Of a stretch of 64,000 bases of DNA, positions 24,128-35,931 are shown one piece after another (the first letter of the stretch is position 1; each line of letters starts with the position of its first letter). A model generated the notes under the pieces. The model was not told the DNA's origin. It saw nothing but the letters and a program-made list of their open reading frames with translations, and searched no databases. A program made the position numbers and the translations under genes. The DNA comes from Adineta vaga (lineage: Eukaryota; Rotifera): NCBI GenBank assembly GCA_021613535.1, contig CP075495.1:3348001-3412000 (forward strand), written 5' to 3'.

Positions 24128-25829
24128 TCATGATTCGAATGTTGTTTCTTCAGTTGATACTGGAGACAATCGATTCGTTGCTAGATTTGTTCCATCACTA
24201 TTTGAACGTTGACATAATTCTTCTAATAATGAAACCACATGACTTGTTTGTTTTTCTAATCCAATTAATTTTGTTTCTAATCGTTGGACTTTAGCATTCA
24301 ATGTTAATTGTTCACGATCTTTATCCGATAAAACAATGGGATATGTTTTCGGTAAACCTAATGTTTGATCTAAACGTCGTTGAATATCAGCTAATGTATA
24401 CATAACCTTTAAATTTCCTTGTGCATTTTCATCCATAATATCTTTAAAATCATATGGTTTATGTGCTTGACGAAATTTTCGTTTGGCAACATGATATTTG
24501 ATAATACGTAACATTCGAATAGCAACACGTTGATTAGCATCAAGATCTTCGGCTTTTTCGATCTTACGCCATGATATTTTATCTAAGGGTAATCCATTTG
24601 ATGAAAAATTAAAAAGATTCTGTCCACTACGCACACGTGGTGTACCATTACCACTATTTGTATTACTCATACTAAATGGCGAACCTAAATGTCGATTGAA
24701 TTTATTGGATCGTTTTGTTTCAATACGATAGATACGCCATGTAGCTGGCAGATTTGGACGACGTGATGCAACTAAACGCCACCAATTTTGAATTAAATTT
24801 GCAGCAGCTGGAACCAAACGATTGAATTGCTTTTCACGTTTTTTTTGTTCGACTTTTAAAGCAAAACCTGAACCAATAATACCCGATGGTAATGTCCAAA
24901 ATGCAACACCACAAATACATAAACATGATGTAATCATTTTACCGATATATGTCCGTGGACATTTATCACCATAACCAATTGTTGCCTAAAATAGTATTTC
25001 TAACAATAAAACAACCAACAAATATAACTACGCATTAACTTACCATTGTTACAATAGCCCACCAAAGTGTATCAGCAAAACTATGAAACATATCTTCACC
25101 AGGTGGTTTAGTTTCATCTTTTTCTACTAACCATATTAAATAAGCGACAACAATTAAGAAAATAAAACAAAAATAGAGTGTTGCAATTAATTCATAACGA
25201 TGATCATAAACAACTGAACCAAGTAAACGCCATGATGTTAAACGTCGATCAACATGAAGAAACCGAAGAATTTGTAATATTCGAACATATCTTACTAATT
25301 GAATACTAAATTGTGTATAACTTAAACCAATACATAAAAGAACAGCATAACCAATAATAACACATAGATCAACAATACACATTGCCTTACGCATGAACAA
25401 GAATCGACCCTGACGACCTCGATATTTACTTCGACAACCTGATGACCAAACACGAACAATATATTCAATGAGAAATAAAACAAAAAGTACAGATTCAATC
25501 CAAAATAGAATTGAATAGGATTGTTCAATATAAACCGTTAATATGGAACTGTAGACAAGACAACCAATAACAATAACAAAAACAGTAAAATGATATAAAA
25601 AACATGATATACCACATGGACGTTCAAGAAAATTATAAATACGTGCTTGAATTGGATTACTAAAACGTTTAAAGGATGTATGATGACTTAATGGTGAACC
25701 AAAATCAGCTTCTTCATCATAATTTGTTTGGATAGATAATCGACTTGGTCGTCGATGAACAATTGTTGGTGCTGATAGGTAATTTTCATCTGTAGGCACA
25801 GGTGTAAATTGATGTAATGAACTCTTCAT
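24128..25829 (-). CDS. KCNQ1: KCNQ-type voltage-gated potassium channel
   Basis: Two exons (25044-25829 and 24128-24985) give 547 residues. Six membrane helices are visible: S1 near 76-98, S2 about 108-128, S3 about 152-170, S4, S5 about 215-237 and S6. The S4 segment reads LVRYVRILQILRFLHVDRR, including the Gln and His that mark KCNQ1 rather than KCNQ2-5. The pore filter is ATIGYGD, placed right after the single intron. S6 contains LPSGIIGSGFALKV; most family members have LPAG. The calmodulin-binding helix A has AANLIQNWWR. The C-terminal KCNQ domain includes HVAKRKFRQAHKPYDFKDI and a coiled coil (RLETKLIGLEKQTSHVVSLL) for tetramer assembly. The channel would give a slow repolarising K+ current. 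Confidence 0.92.
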
Positions 25830-27015
25830 TATTTAGTTTCGTTAGATCATTGTACTGTACAATAAAATAAAAAAAGAAATAGACAAATAAAATATAGAGA
25901 AAGAAAAAATTGTGAGATTAGACACGACTATGATTTGAACAATGGGAATTAATACCAGATGTTTTTCATTTTCATTCTTTTGTTATATAATTAAATCAAT
26001 CGGATTGAAAATAATAGGGAATAAAAACGAACAATTTCTTTCAACCTCGATGAGCAACTGATAAGAGATTCTTTTTTTCTTCGTCTTGTATATTCTTAGA
26101 GTATATTACAATACCTGGTTAGAATGATGATGATTTGGTAGTCTTTTTTGCACAGTATTATTCTCCAAGGACGACGCTGTTGCATCCCCGATATATATAT
26201 ATATATATGCAATGTGTCTGTGCCACGCTAGTCGAAAACCTTCACTGCCGACCTACAAGCTTCTTTTTTTCCTTCGCTCGTTTCATATTTTTCTCACGTT
26301 TTTTCTTTCTTCGTTACAAGGCTCCTATTGACAATAGTTTATGTTACTTTACGAAATATACCTGATCATCGTTTGCATATCTTCTCTTTCTTTTCTTTTT
26401 TTGCCATTCGTACTATTAGCAAACGAAAGAAAACAAGACCCATTACATCCTTCTTATTCAATAGATATTAGCTAATTGAAGAACGTGAAAATAACAACAA
26501 TCAAATTCTCATTCACTCTTTAACCCTTTGATTACAAGACCCGTATATATGTGTGTGCTACTATCGATATTTTAATACATTTCGAAAAATGCTTAGATTT
26601 AACAACAAAAGTTTATTTCAACATTTTTTTATGAAAGAAAAAACCTTTCCATCGGAATTAAAAATCCAGCAATCAAAGGGTTAAAAAGATTAACATCGTT
26701 TTTCACTTACACGAATTATATTGTCTCTTTCTTTTATCATAAACATATGTTTGTGATGATGATGATGATGACATCATCCAAAATCTTGTTATCTCACGAG
26801 TTTTTACCTTTTTCTTTTCGCAATCATCAAAATAAAAAGGGAGTAATACTTCAATCGATATTTTTCTTATTATTATAACAAAGACACCTGACTGTACAAA
26901 AAAGGAAGAAGAAGAAGAAAAAAAAACATCACACGCAATATTGGCTCAAAATTATAAAACAAATCGAATTTCCTAAAAAAAAGATAAAATGAAAATTTTC
27001 CAAAAACAGAAAAGT
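25830..27015. other. Intergenic region carrying a MITE
   Basis: About 1.2 kb upstream of KCNQ and downstream of KIF6. It holds an (AT)n run at about 26191-26208, a small inverted-repeat element at 26524-26680 (separate entry), and a (GAT)n run near 26755. No coding sequence is seen. Confidence 0.55.
26524..26680. mobile_element. piggyBac-type MITE, 157 bp
   Basis: The element begins CCCTTTGATT and ends AATCAAAGGG, a perfect 10-base terminal inverted repeat. Both ends are flanked by TTAA (26520-26523 and 26681-26684). The TTAA target duplication and CCCTTTG-like termini are typical of piggyBac superfamily elements. The interior is AT-rich with no open frame, so it would need a transposase from elsewhere. 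Confidence 0.75.
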
Positions 27016-30000
27016 TTATAAGTTTATTATCTTACATTTATGTGTTTGAGAAAGTATCCGTTGTCGAGCATTAGCAAATGCTAGAATATCATCATCTGTT
27101 TTTTTATCACCTGTTAATGGTAAATTCCATCTAATAGAAATAGATAGAATACAATAGTTTGGAATTGATCAAAATATTTTAACATACTGTTGAGATGATG
27201 GTCTATCAACACTGTTTGATGCAGATGAACGTTCCATTTGAAACTAGAAAAAGTAAAATGATTGTTTAAAAAAAGTAGTTGTACAATAATTATATAAATA
27301 TACCGATGCAGTCGATTGTCTAGATTGATCGTTATTCGTTTTTGTTGGCTTCACTTCTAATAATTCTCGTTGTTGTTCCTATGAAATGAATGGATAGTTT
27401 TTAACAGTAAAAAAAAGAATACGAGAATTTCATACTGCTTGTTCAGATTGTTGATCCCACCAATCATCGAATTCTTTTAACATTTGTAAACGATCTTTTT
27501 CAATAACATGTTGAATATGTTCAATTTCTTGTTTCATATTTTTCAAACGATTAAAACATTCACGATATCTAAATAGTATACAAAGAATATTTCTTGATTG
27601 ATTGAGATTCTTTTCTTACTTCGTTTGTTCTCGTTCCATAGTTGAACGTAATTTATTTAATTCTTGATTTTTTTCGATTTCATCTTGAGTTAATTGTGCA
27701 GCAAGACGTAAATGCATTTGTTCATATTGACTTTTCATATGATCTAGAAAGAAATATTTCATTTCATATATGAAATCAATAAATTGAACAATCTCGGATC
27801 ATACTTATTCGATTTCGACATTCATTCGTTTCTTCACCGAGTGTTTTCGCTTCTGTAAATCGTTGTTTTAATATACGTTTATGTTCTTCAAGTTTTTGAT
27901 TGATAGGATTATCACGTCGAAAATGATCGAATGCTTCTTGACGACCAGCAGACATATTTTTCACTACAATTCATGTAAAAAACAGAACGTCATATTGATT
28001 TAATGTAGAATTTGAGAACTTACATTGATTTCCTGCACGATCACCGGATGAAAATGAATTTTCCGTTGTTAATAATGTTGTACTGAAACTCATAGATAGG
28101 ATTTTTATCATCAATGAATAATCTTTTACCTTTCATTAAACGATCGATATTCAGTTTTCTTCTCTTTTTTTAACATATTCACAAGTATACTTATTTCATT
28201 GTCTCGTAATTTAATGATTTCTTTTAATTCTTTTACTTCTTTACTATCATAGGGTGAAATATCATGTGTTATGTAAATTGGTTGACCATGTTTTGTTGAT
28301 GATGATGCAGTTGTCGATGCAGTTTTCAATTGTTCTTTTAATTCAAGATGTAATTTCTATCTAAGTATATGTTAATTGATCAGTTTCAACAGACAAATCT
28401 TATCTCACTTTAAATGCTCGATAACATTGATCAATTTTACGCATGTCAGCACCAACATTTAATGTTGCTTCATTATCTGTATCGGCTAAATAAATTTTAA
28501 CCTGTTCAAATAATCTACAAACGAAAAAATGAAAAAAAAAAAAATAAGAAAATGTAGATTTCATTTACTTTGCTATGAGTTCTGGTGTTAATAAATCAGT
28601 GAATTGTGCATTGCCATCTTGAATGGAAATTTGATTTCGTAATTGAAGATTTTCTGCTCGTAATTGATTGATTAATAAACGTGGATCAAGTTCTTCATTA
28701 AGAATAGCATCATTTTTAATCAATGCGACACGTTGCGAAAATCGACATGTTGAAATTGTTTCCTTAGAAAAGAAAAGTTCAATAAAAAAAAGGATATTAT
28801 CAATTTGTTATTTTACTTCTATATTTCGTTTATCAACTGAACATGTTGCAATCATTGTTGTCATACAATTTCCACCAAGACTATCACGTAGAACTGATGT
28901 CATCATTGAATTTCGATATGGAATATGTGAACGATGTTTTTCTGATAGAGCAACAATGACTTGCTCAAGATAATGTAAAGATAAATTAATATATTTCGCT
29001 TCAGTTAATAATAAACCATTTACATTTGTTTTTGAAACACGTTCAGAACTAAATGAAGTATAATCGAATTTAAATCAATAAAGAAATTGTCTTTTTCTAT
29101 TACAAACCCAGCTAGATCAACTAAATGTAATTTGGCTTTGCGTACAGTCGCTGAACCAATTTCTTTACTGGTAACATGAATAGTAAATATACAATGAGAT
29201 CGTGTAGATGCTTGATTCATTGGTGTCTAAAAATGAATTTCAATAGTTTTGAATACAAATCATTGTCTCTTTACTTCAGCAATCATTCGATTTGTATCGC
29301 CAAGAAATAAGAGATTCAATGCTTCTTCTTCATTTTGTGCAGCATGAACAGAAAGATTTTTCAAATGCATATTTTGATCTTCATCTTCCATTAATAATAC
29401 TTTCCTATGATACAAAAAATGTATTTTATTATGATAAATAAATTTTGAAAAAAAATCTTTACGGAAGATCTTCAAGTTTTGATGCTTCATGTTTGGGATC
29501 CAGTAGATCATAACCATTTTCATTATAGATTTCCAAATATGATACATGAACTGTATGACTTTGATCAGCATGCTTGAAATTGAAAAGATACTTTACGAAC
29601 AGAAAGGAATAGATAATATTAAATAGTTACTTGTCCAAATTGTTGAAAAATATATGATAACGAACGTGGAATAATACCACGATCAGTATAACGTTCTGGT
29701 CCACCTGTTATTGTGAAGGTTTTTCCTGAACCAGTCTAGAATTATTAAAAGTTGATTACTCATAATCTACTCTTTCTTTGAAGAATTTCTACCTGTCCAT
29801 ATGCAAATATTGTTCCATTGTATCCAGCAATAACACTAGATGATAAAACGCATAGTTTCTTCGAATTTAAACTATGTAAATTCTCACTTGTCAATAACAG
29901 GTCGAGCAACCGCAGCGAAAACATCTTCTTGTTTTGCATTTTGATCAAATATTTGACGAAAACTGCAATAGAAAAAAAAACGTGAGAGATGAATATTTTT

Positions 30001-30245
30001 ATAATTTATTTTACGAACCGAAAACGATAATCTTCACGTTTATTATTTATATAACCTTCAGTTGCTTCTTTCGGAATAATAATTGATAGATTAGCTCCCT
30101 CCTCAACAGGATTTACTTCATAAAACTAAAATAAAAAATAATCTTCTGTGTTGACAACTTTCAATGAATATTCGATTATCAATACCGATGTTTTGGATTT
30201 AGTTGGTTTTACTCGACAATATATTTGAATTGTTTGTTTTACCAT
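27016..30245 (-). CDS. KIF6: Kinesin-like protein KIF6
   Basis: A multi-exon gene runs from the ATG at 30245 (MVKQTIQIYCRVKP) to TAA at 27016. The motor domain contains GYNGTIFAYGQ followed by the P-loop TGSGKTFTITGG. Switch I is NQASTRSHCIFT, switch II is LHLVDLAG, and SLHYLEQVIVALSEKHRS follows. The C-terminal half carries KIF6-specific blocks: KLRDNEISILVNMLKKEKK, AFDHFRRDNP, ILKQRFTEAKTLGE, and the terminal TGDKKTDDDILAFANARQ. This order matches vertebrate KIF6, a kinesin-9 family motor linked to motile cilia. The coiled-coil part spans about 27400-28700. Introns are short, and I did not verify every junction. Confidence 0.9.
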
Positions 30246-30558
30246 ACTCGATTTTCTTCACTGTATACAAGAAATGTTAAGCTTTCAAAACTAAATGATT
30301 GATGAATGCTTTCTTTCCTTCTTTTCTTTTCTGTAAACTACTATGACAACCACCTCCTTATTCGTTGATTCAGGTGATGTCGCTCATAGGTGAAAAGTTC
30401 AATAGACTAGTCGTTTTATATCTCATTATTGTGTTGGTTTATGTTATTCGGTTGAAACAACAAAACTACATTCATCATAACAAAAATTGATGAATGTAGA
30501 GAACAAAAACAACAAAAAACAAACAGAAAAATTCTTTTCGTAATTAGTTCATTGATCA
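30246..30558. other. Intergenic gap between KIF6 and the DDX21-like gene
   Basis: About 310 bp, AT-rich. No coding sequence is seen; it should hold the DDX21-like 3' UTR and the KIF6 promoter or trans-splice region. Confidence 0.45.
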
Positions 30559-32986
30559 CTAGTCATCGTCATCGAATTTGATCTTTTTACTACTTGATTC
30601 AGTTCCATTGCTGCCGTTGTCATAGCTGCCACCAAAACTACGTTTGGGACCACCAAAGCCTCCACGTGCTCCTCCACGACCGCCACCACGACCACCTCCA
30701 CCAAATGATGATCGTTCTTTTTTCGGTTCTGAACATTCGAATGATCTGTGACCGTCTTTACCACAATTGAAGCAGCCACCGCCACCGCCACCGCCGCCAC
30801 CACCTTGGCGACCACCGGCTTTCTTTGGTTCGGAACATTCAAATGATTTGTGGCCATCTTTACCACAATTGAAACATCCACCACCACCACCGCCACCGCC
30901 ACCGCCACCACCTTGACGACCGCCAAACTTTTTGGGTTCTGAGCATTCAAATGATTTGTGACCATCTTTGCCACAATTGAAGCAGCCACCACCGCCGCCG
31001 CCACCACCGCCACCTTGACGACCGCCAGCTTTCTTGGGTTCTGGACATTCAAATGATTTATGGCCATCTTTGCCACAATTAAAGCAGCCACCGCCGCCAC
31101 CACCACCACCTTGACGACCGCCAGCTTGCTTTGGTTCAGTACATTCAAATGATCTATGACCTTCCTTTTGACCTAAAAATTATTGAAATATATTTTCTTT
31201 TTCTGATACAATTGATAACTACTCACAATTGAAACATGCATCTATAGTAAAAAGAAAAAAGATTGGAAATAATATTATACAAAAAAACAATTATTAAATA
31301 TGCTTACTTGATCTTCCAGAATTTCGATTGCCACCACCAGCACCGCCACCTGATCTATCATTACCACGAGTGAAGATATTATGATCATTCATTGAAGCTT
31401 CATCAAGTTCTGGTAATTTTTTAATAGGTCCCATTTGAATTCGTGGACTATCTTTCCATGAACTTTGTAATTGTTCATCATATTCGCTTTGTAAATCGAA
31501 TATCGCACTCTGATAAGAAATTTATTCATCAACTATCTAATATATATGTTTATATTTATACATACTCTGAAATCTTTGGTAAATGCGATTTGTGGAACTG
31601 CACCTTTAGCATCAAAATCGTCGCCAAGAGATTTACGTAACATTGTAAAAACAAATCCGACACCTTTAATTTCATCATTGGTCGTTAATTGATAAGTTGT
31701 ATAGTTCTAAAATTTAGTTCAAAAATTTGAATCAGCTCATACGTATGAAAAGATAAGACTTACTGGTTGTTTCGAGAGAAGTGATTTAGAACTATCATCT
31801 GCTGCACCAGATGTATTTGCAGATGAACCATTACCTTGTTCTTCTGAATTCTAAGAGACAAAAGAAAAATATTTATGAATATTAAATAGAGATTTCTTCT
31901 ACAAAACTTACTTCGTCATCGTCATCATCATCATCGTCATCATCATCATTAGCTGTTTTACCTGTCTTGCGTGTAGCAAGATTGAATGTTGCAGCATCAG
32001 CGGAAAAGAATTTCTTGATAGCTTTTCGGAGTGCATCAGGTGCTGCTTCCGAAAGAACAATCAATTGTGGTTTTGTTTCGTCATCTAACATGAACAAGAA
32101 TGTCGATATATGACATTGTCTTTCAAATGTGAACATTTATCTTACCTGATGTAAAAACATTTTTGAGAATTTTCTTCAAATCATCAACAGATTCATCAAT
32201 TTCATCAAGAACAACATGTTTCAATTGTGATACATCAACTTTTTCTTCGTTGATAAATTCTTGTAAACGATCCGATGTTGCCACAAGAATATCACAACCA
32301 TTAGTAATAGCTGTTTCTTGATCATCAGACTTTTTCTTGGTGCTAAAAATTGTTGCAACAGCAAGATCATTAGCAACTGATTCAAAATCATTTGAGATTT
32401 GTTTAGCTAGAAATAAAAAAAAAAGAGAACAATGGTTAGATGTCAATGCGTTTCTTATCTTCAAATTATTAATTACCTGTATCACGTGTAGATGTTAAAA
32501 CAAGAACACGTGGTGCACGTCCTGATACTAATTCGGTTGATTTATCACTTTGAAGTAATTCAACGAGAGGAATGACAAAAGCAAGTGTTTTTCCACTTCC
32601 ACTAGATGCTTGAATCAAACAATCATTTTTCTCATAGATGGATGTATAACTTTCACTTTGAACAGGAAATAAACATTCAACATTACGAGCTAAGAAAAAT
32701 AACACACACACATTTTATATTAAATTGCATTTGCTAAAATCATCTTATTACCTTTAAGTTTTTTGATCGTCTTTTTTGAGATAGTAAAATTTTTTAAATT
32801 TCCTTTTTGTTTATCACCATCAGTTAATTTGATGTGTGTTTTTCCATTGATTCCATTACCTTGTTGTGAACTTGTATCATCTGAATCTAGGGAAGAAAAT
32901 AAAATGTATACATATAAATTGAAAATAAAATGATTCAAAAGAAGTTTACCTTCCATAGCCACATGGTTTTGTTTCTTATCTTTCAT
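30559..32986 (-). CDS. DDX21-derived half-helicase with GUCT domain and tandem zinc knuckles
   Basis: The gene starts at 32986 (MKDKKQNHVAMEG) and follows the nucleolar helicase DDX21/DDX50 through RecA1. It has FTISKKTIKKLKG, a P-loop ASSGSGKTLAF, PRVLVLTSTRD, GCDILVATSDR and LKHVVLDEID. Motifs drift from the family: APTREL becomes TSTRD, GTPGR becomes ATSDR, and the SAT motif reads SEA. After the end of RecA1 (SADAATFNLATRKTGKT), a run of about 11 Asp replaces the whole second RecA domain. A GUCT-like domain follows directly (VGFVFTMLRKSLGDDFDAKG). The C-terminus has one diverged and five near-identical zinc knuckles (CFNCGKDGHKSFEC, CX2CX4HX4C) separated by poly-Gly/RQG linkers, then RGG-type repeats and KKIKFDDDD. 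It probably binds RNA but should not unwind it by the usual cycle. Confidence 0.85.
30640..31150 (-). repeat. Coding tandem repeat: zinc knuckle plus poly-glycine units
   Basis: Five units of roughly 90-100 bp each encode CFNCGKDGHK/RSFEC-(P/S)EPKK-x-GGRQ followed by 8-12 Gly codons. Unit length differs mainly in the Gly run, as expected from replication slippage or unequal exchange. The repeat also creates long open frames in the other frames, which are not genes. Confidence 0.85.
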
Positions 32987-33183
32987 TTTGTTTTTTAATG
33001 ATAATGGAAATGAACGAAATCTAGAATCATATATGTATATATAAGTTACTTCAGTTGCTAGCTTTTTTCTAAATTAACTATATTAGTTTTATTTGATAAT
33101 AAATGTTCACGAATAGAAGAAAAATAAATATGTAAATGTTAAAAATCATTTGAAAGAAAGAAAGAAAGAAATCGAGTTTGAAT

Positions 33184-35674
33184 TTATAAATATTTTCTAA
33201 TAAATTCAAATATTCGATCTTCTAAATAGATTCGATCATCAACTTTTCTTGGCATATGTCGCTCATCAGGAAAAACTACTAATTCATACGGTTTATTAGC
33301 TCGAATCAATGCATTGATTAAACGAGCTGAATGACGAAAATGAACATTTTCATCAATTAAACCGTGCATAATCATTAAATGACCTGTTAGATTATTTATA
33401 TAATGCATTACACTTGATACTTCGTATCCATGAGAATTTCCTTCAGGTGTACCCATATATCTTTCAGTATAATGAGTATCATAGCTAAAAGAAAAATATA
33501 TCGATCAAAATGAATACAAGAAATGTGTTTTTATTCTTATATTTACCCATCCCAATGTGTAACTGGTGCACCAGCAATTCCTAATTTAAAAACATCATTT
33601 GCTCGAACTAATGCCATAGCAGACATGTAACCACCATATGACCAACCATAAATACCAACACGTGTTTTATCTGTTATACCTTGTTGAACGAGATAACGAA
33701 TACCATCGATTTGATCTTCAAGTTCTAAATGTCCCATATCATATCGAATAGCGCTTTCAAAAGCTACACCACGATTTGGACTACCACGATTATCTAAACG
33801 TAATACAACGTAACCTGCTTCAACTAAACGTTGACAACGCATATCAACACAAAGTATCCATGAATTCATCACACTATAAACAAAATAAAGGTTACAGCTA
33901 CGATTTCATTGTTTCTATACAGCAAAAAATACATACCGTTGAAGATGTGGTCCACCATAGACAGAAACAAGTGTAGGATATGGTCTTTGATGTCGATCTT
34001 GTTCATTATCTGGTTTATAAATTGCACAGTAGAGTGTATCATTATTGCGATTTGTTATTTTGACTAATTCAGGTTTAACAAAATGAAATTGATCAATAAG
34101 TTGTTGTTGTCCTTGATGTAAATGATCAAATTTTTTAAAGATTTGTTTCTTTTTGACATCTATCATTCGAGTAACTGGACATTGATCAATTGAATTCCAT
34201 TGTGTAATACAATATTCAAATGTACGATTAAAACAATGAATAACATGACAACCAACTTCTTCTGTTATACGATCAACTTTACATACATCATCATTATAAT
34301 TAACACTATAGAGATGAATTTCCAGAGGTGTTTCACGATTGGCAGTAAAATAAATCACTGAATTTGCTTCATCAACATCAACAATACGTTGTACAACCCA
34401 ATCGCCATTTGTTAAAGATTTTTCTAATTTTCCAGTAGTTAAATTATATAATTCTAAATGCATAAAACCCGTTCGTTCACTAGCCCATATAAATTGTGTT
34501 GGAGTTTTCTTTAAAGTATAAAGAAAATCATGTAAATTTATCCATGAGCCACTTGTTTCTTCAATTAATAATCTTAACGGTTTGTTATTTAAAAAATCAT
34601 ATTGAAATAATTGAAGTTTTGTTTGTTCACGATTTTCGATTTGTAGAGCAAGAGTATTATCAGGAAAAAAGTTTACACGTGCTATATAATAATCATCAAA
34701 TGAACTGAGATTAACCCAATGAATATTTGATTCTTTCTTATTCTGATCTCGTATATCAATAATACCAACAGTAACATTAACATTGGCTTTACCAGCAAAT
34801 GGATATCGATGTTCTTCAACCTAAACTATATCTGAATAGAAGACAGAAAATATATGAAATTGATTTTACTTGATCAGGATCATCAGAACCGGAATGTGTT
34901 ATACGAAAGACAGGAACATTGGATTCATCAACTTGAGTGAATGCAATAAATTCGGAATTATCAGACCACCAAAAGCCATCGCTACGATTCATTTCTTCTT
35001 GAGCAATAAATTCAGCAAGACCATTCGTTTTATTTGGTTGTCCACGAGCATCAAATGTCAATTGACGAGGTTGTGCTGATGTATCGTTTGTTGATATACA
35101 ATATAGTTCACAATCTTGTACATAAGCAACAAATGAACCATCTGGTGAAATTTTCGGATCGATTATTGGCGGTTGATTAGTTCCATTGACCAAGAGACGA
35201 AGTTCTTTACCATTATGAATATAAAGATCACTACCAATAGGTATTAACATTAACGAATGTGATTTATTCTTTGACCATTGATAACGTGTTATACCAGTTA
35301 TTAACTGACGTTGACGCTTAAAAAGAAAAATCGAAGAAATTTTATCTCATTGAAATTCTAAGATTTTTAAGAGAGAATTTTGAAACTTTGTTATAATTTG
35401 AAATGATAAAAAACACACCTACTTCACGTCGAAGTTTTTCTTCCATAGAAAGATTTTCTTCCGTTTTTCCATCATCATTTTCTGGTTCAGCATAAACAAA
35501 TTCTTTTTCATTTTGAATATTATATGCATAAAGTTGTCGTGATAATGTTTGATTTGGTGAACGAAGATAAGTTACAAGAGTACCATCGGGACTAAACCGT
35601 ATTGATTCGGCGAGGTTAAAACCAGGTTGAGGCAGCGATGCCACATCTTTACTTGTTATTGATCGAAATGGCAT
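33184..35674 (-). CDS. DPP8: Dipeptidyl peptidase 8/9-like serine protease (S9B)
   Basis: A gene of six or so exons starts at 35674 ([18 protein letters not shown]) and ends at 33184. The N-terminal two thirds are the beta-propeller. The catalytic hydrolase domain has [14 protein letters not shown], then [16 protein letters not shown] with the nucleophile Ser. [20 protein letters not shown], the Asp in [13 protein letters not shown], and the His in FPDERHMPR complete the triad. The order and wording fit the cytosolic DPP8/DPP9 branch. I see no signal peptide or membrane anchor. It is shorter at the N-terminus than human DPP8 (about 880 residues). The ATG is directly preceded by a TTGTAG acceptor. 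The family removes N-terminal Xaa-Pro dipeptides. DPP8 and DPP9 cannot be told apart. Confidence 0.88.
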
Positions 35675-35931
35675 CTACAACATAAACAAGAATTTTTATT
35701 TCAAAACGAAAATATTTATATTTAATATTGCACGGTAATGAGAAAGAAAGAAAGAGAAAATATTTGAGATTAATTTTTGATTGCGAAAAATATATGACTA
35801 GACGTTCACATACATACATACAACAATAAAATACGGTACTTCAAATAAATACAAGAAAGCAACATTATGAAAATAAATAGATAAAACATCGATTTTTTGT
35901 AAGTATTGCAAATTTAATTTGATCAGACTTG

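Noticed and set aside
30549-31148. 199-codon open frame on the minus strand, rich in Ala and Val
   Set aside because: It is an alternate frame of the zinc-knuckle/poly-Gly repeat; GGN codons read in another frame give Ala/Val. The real frame encodes the CCHC knuckles.
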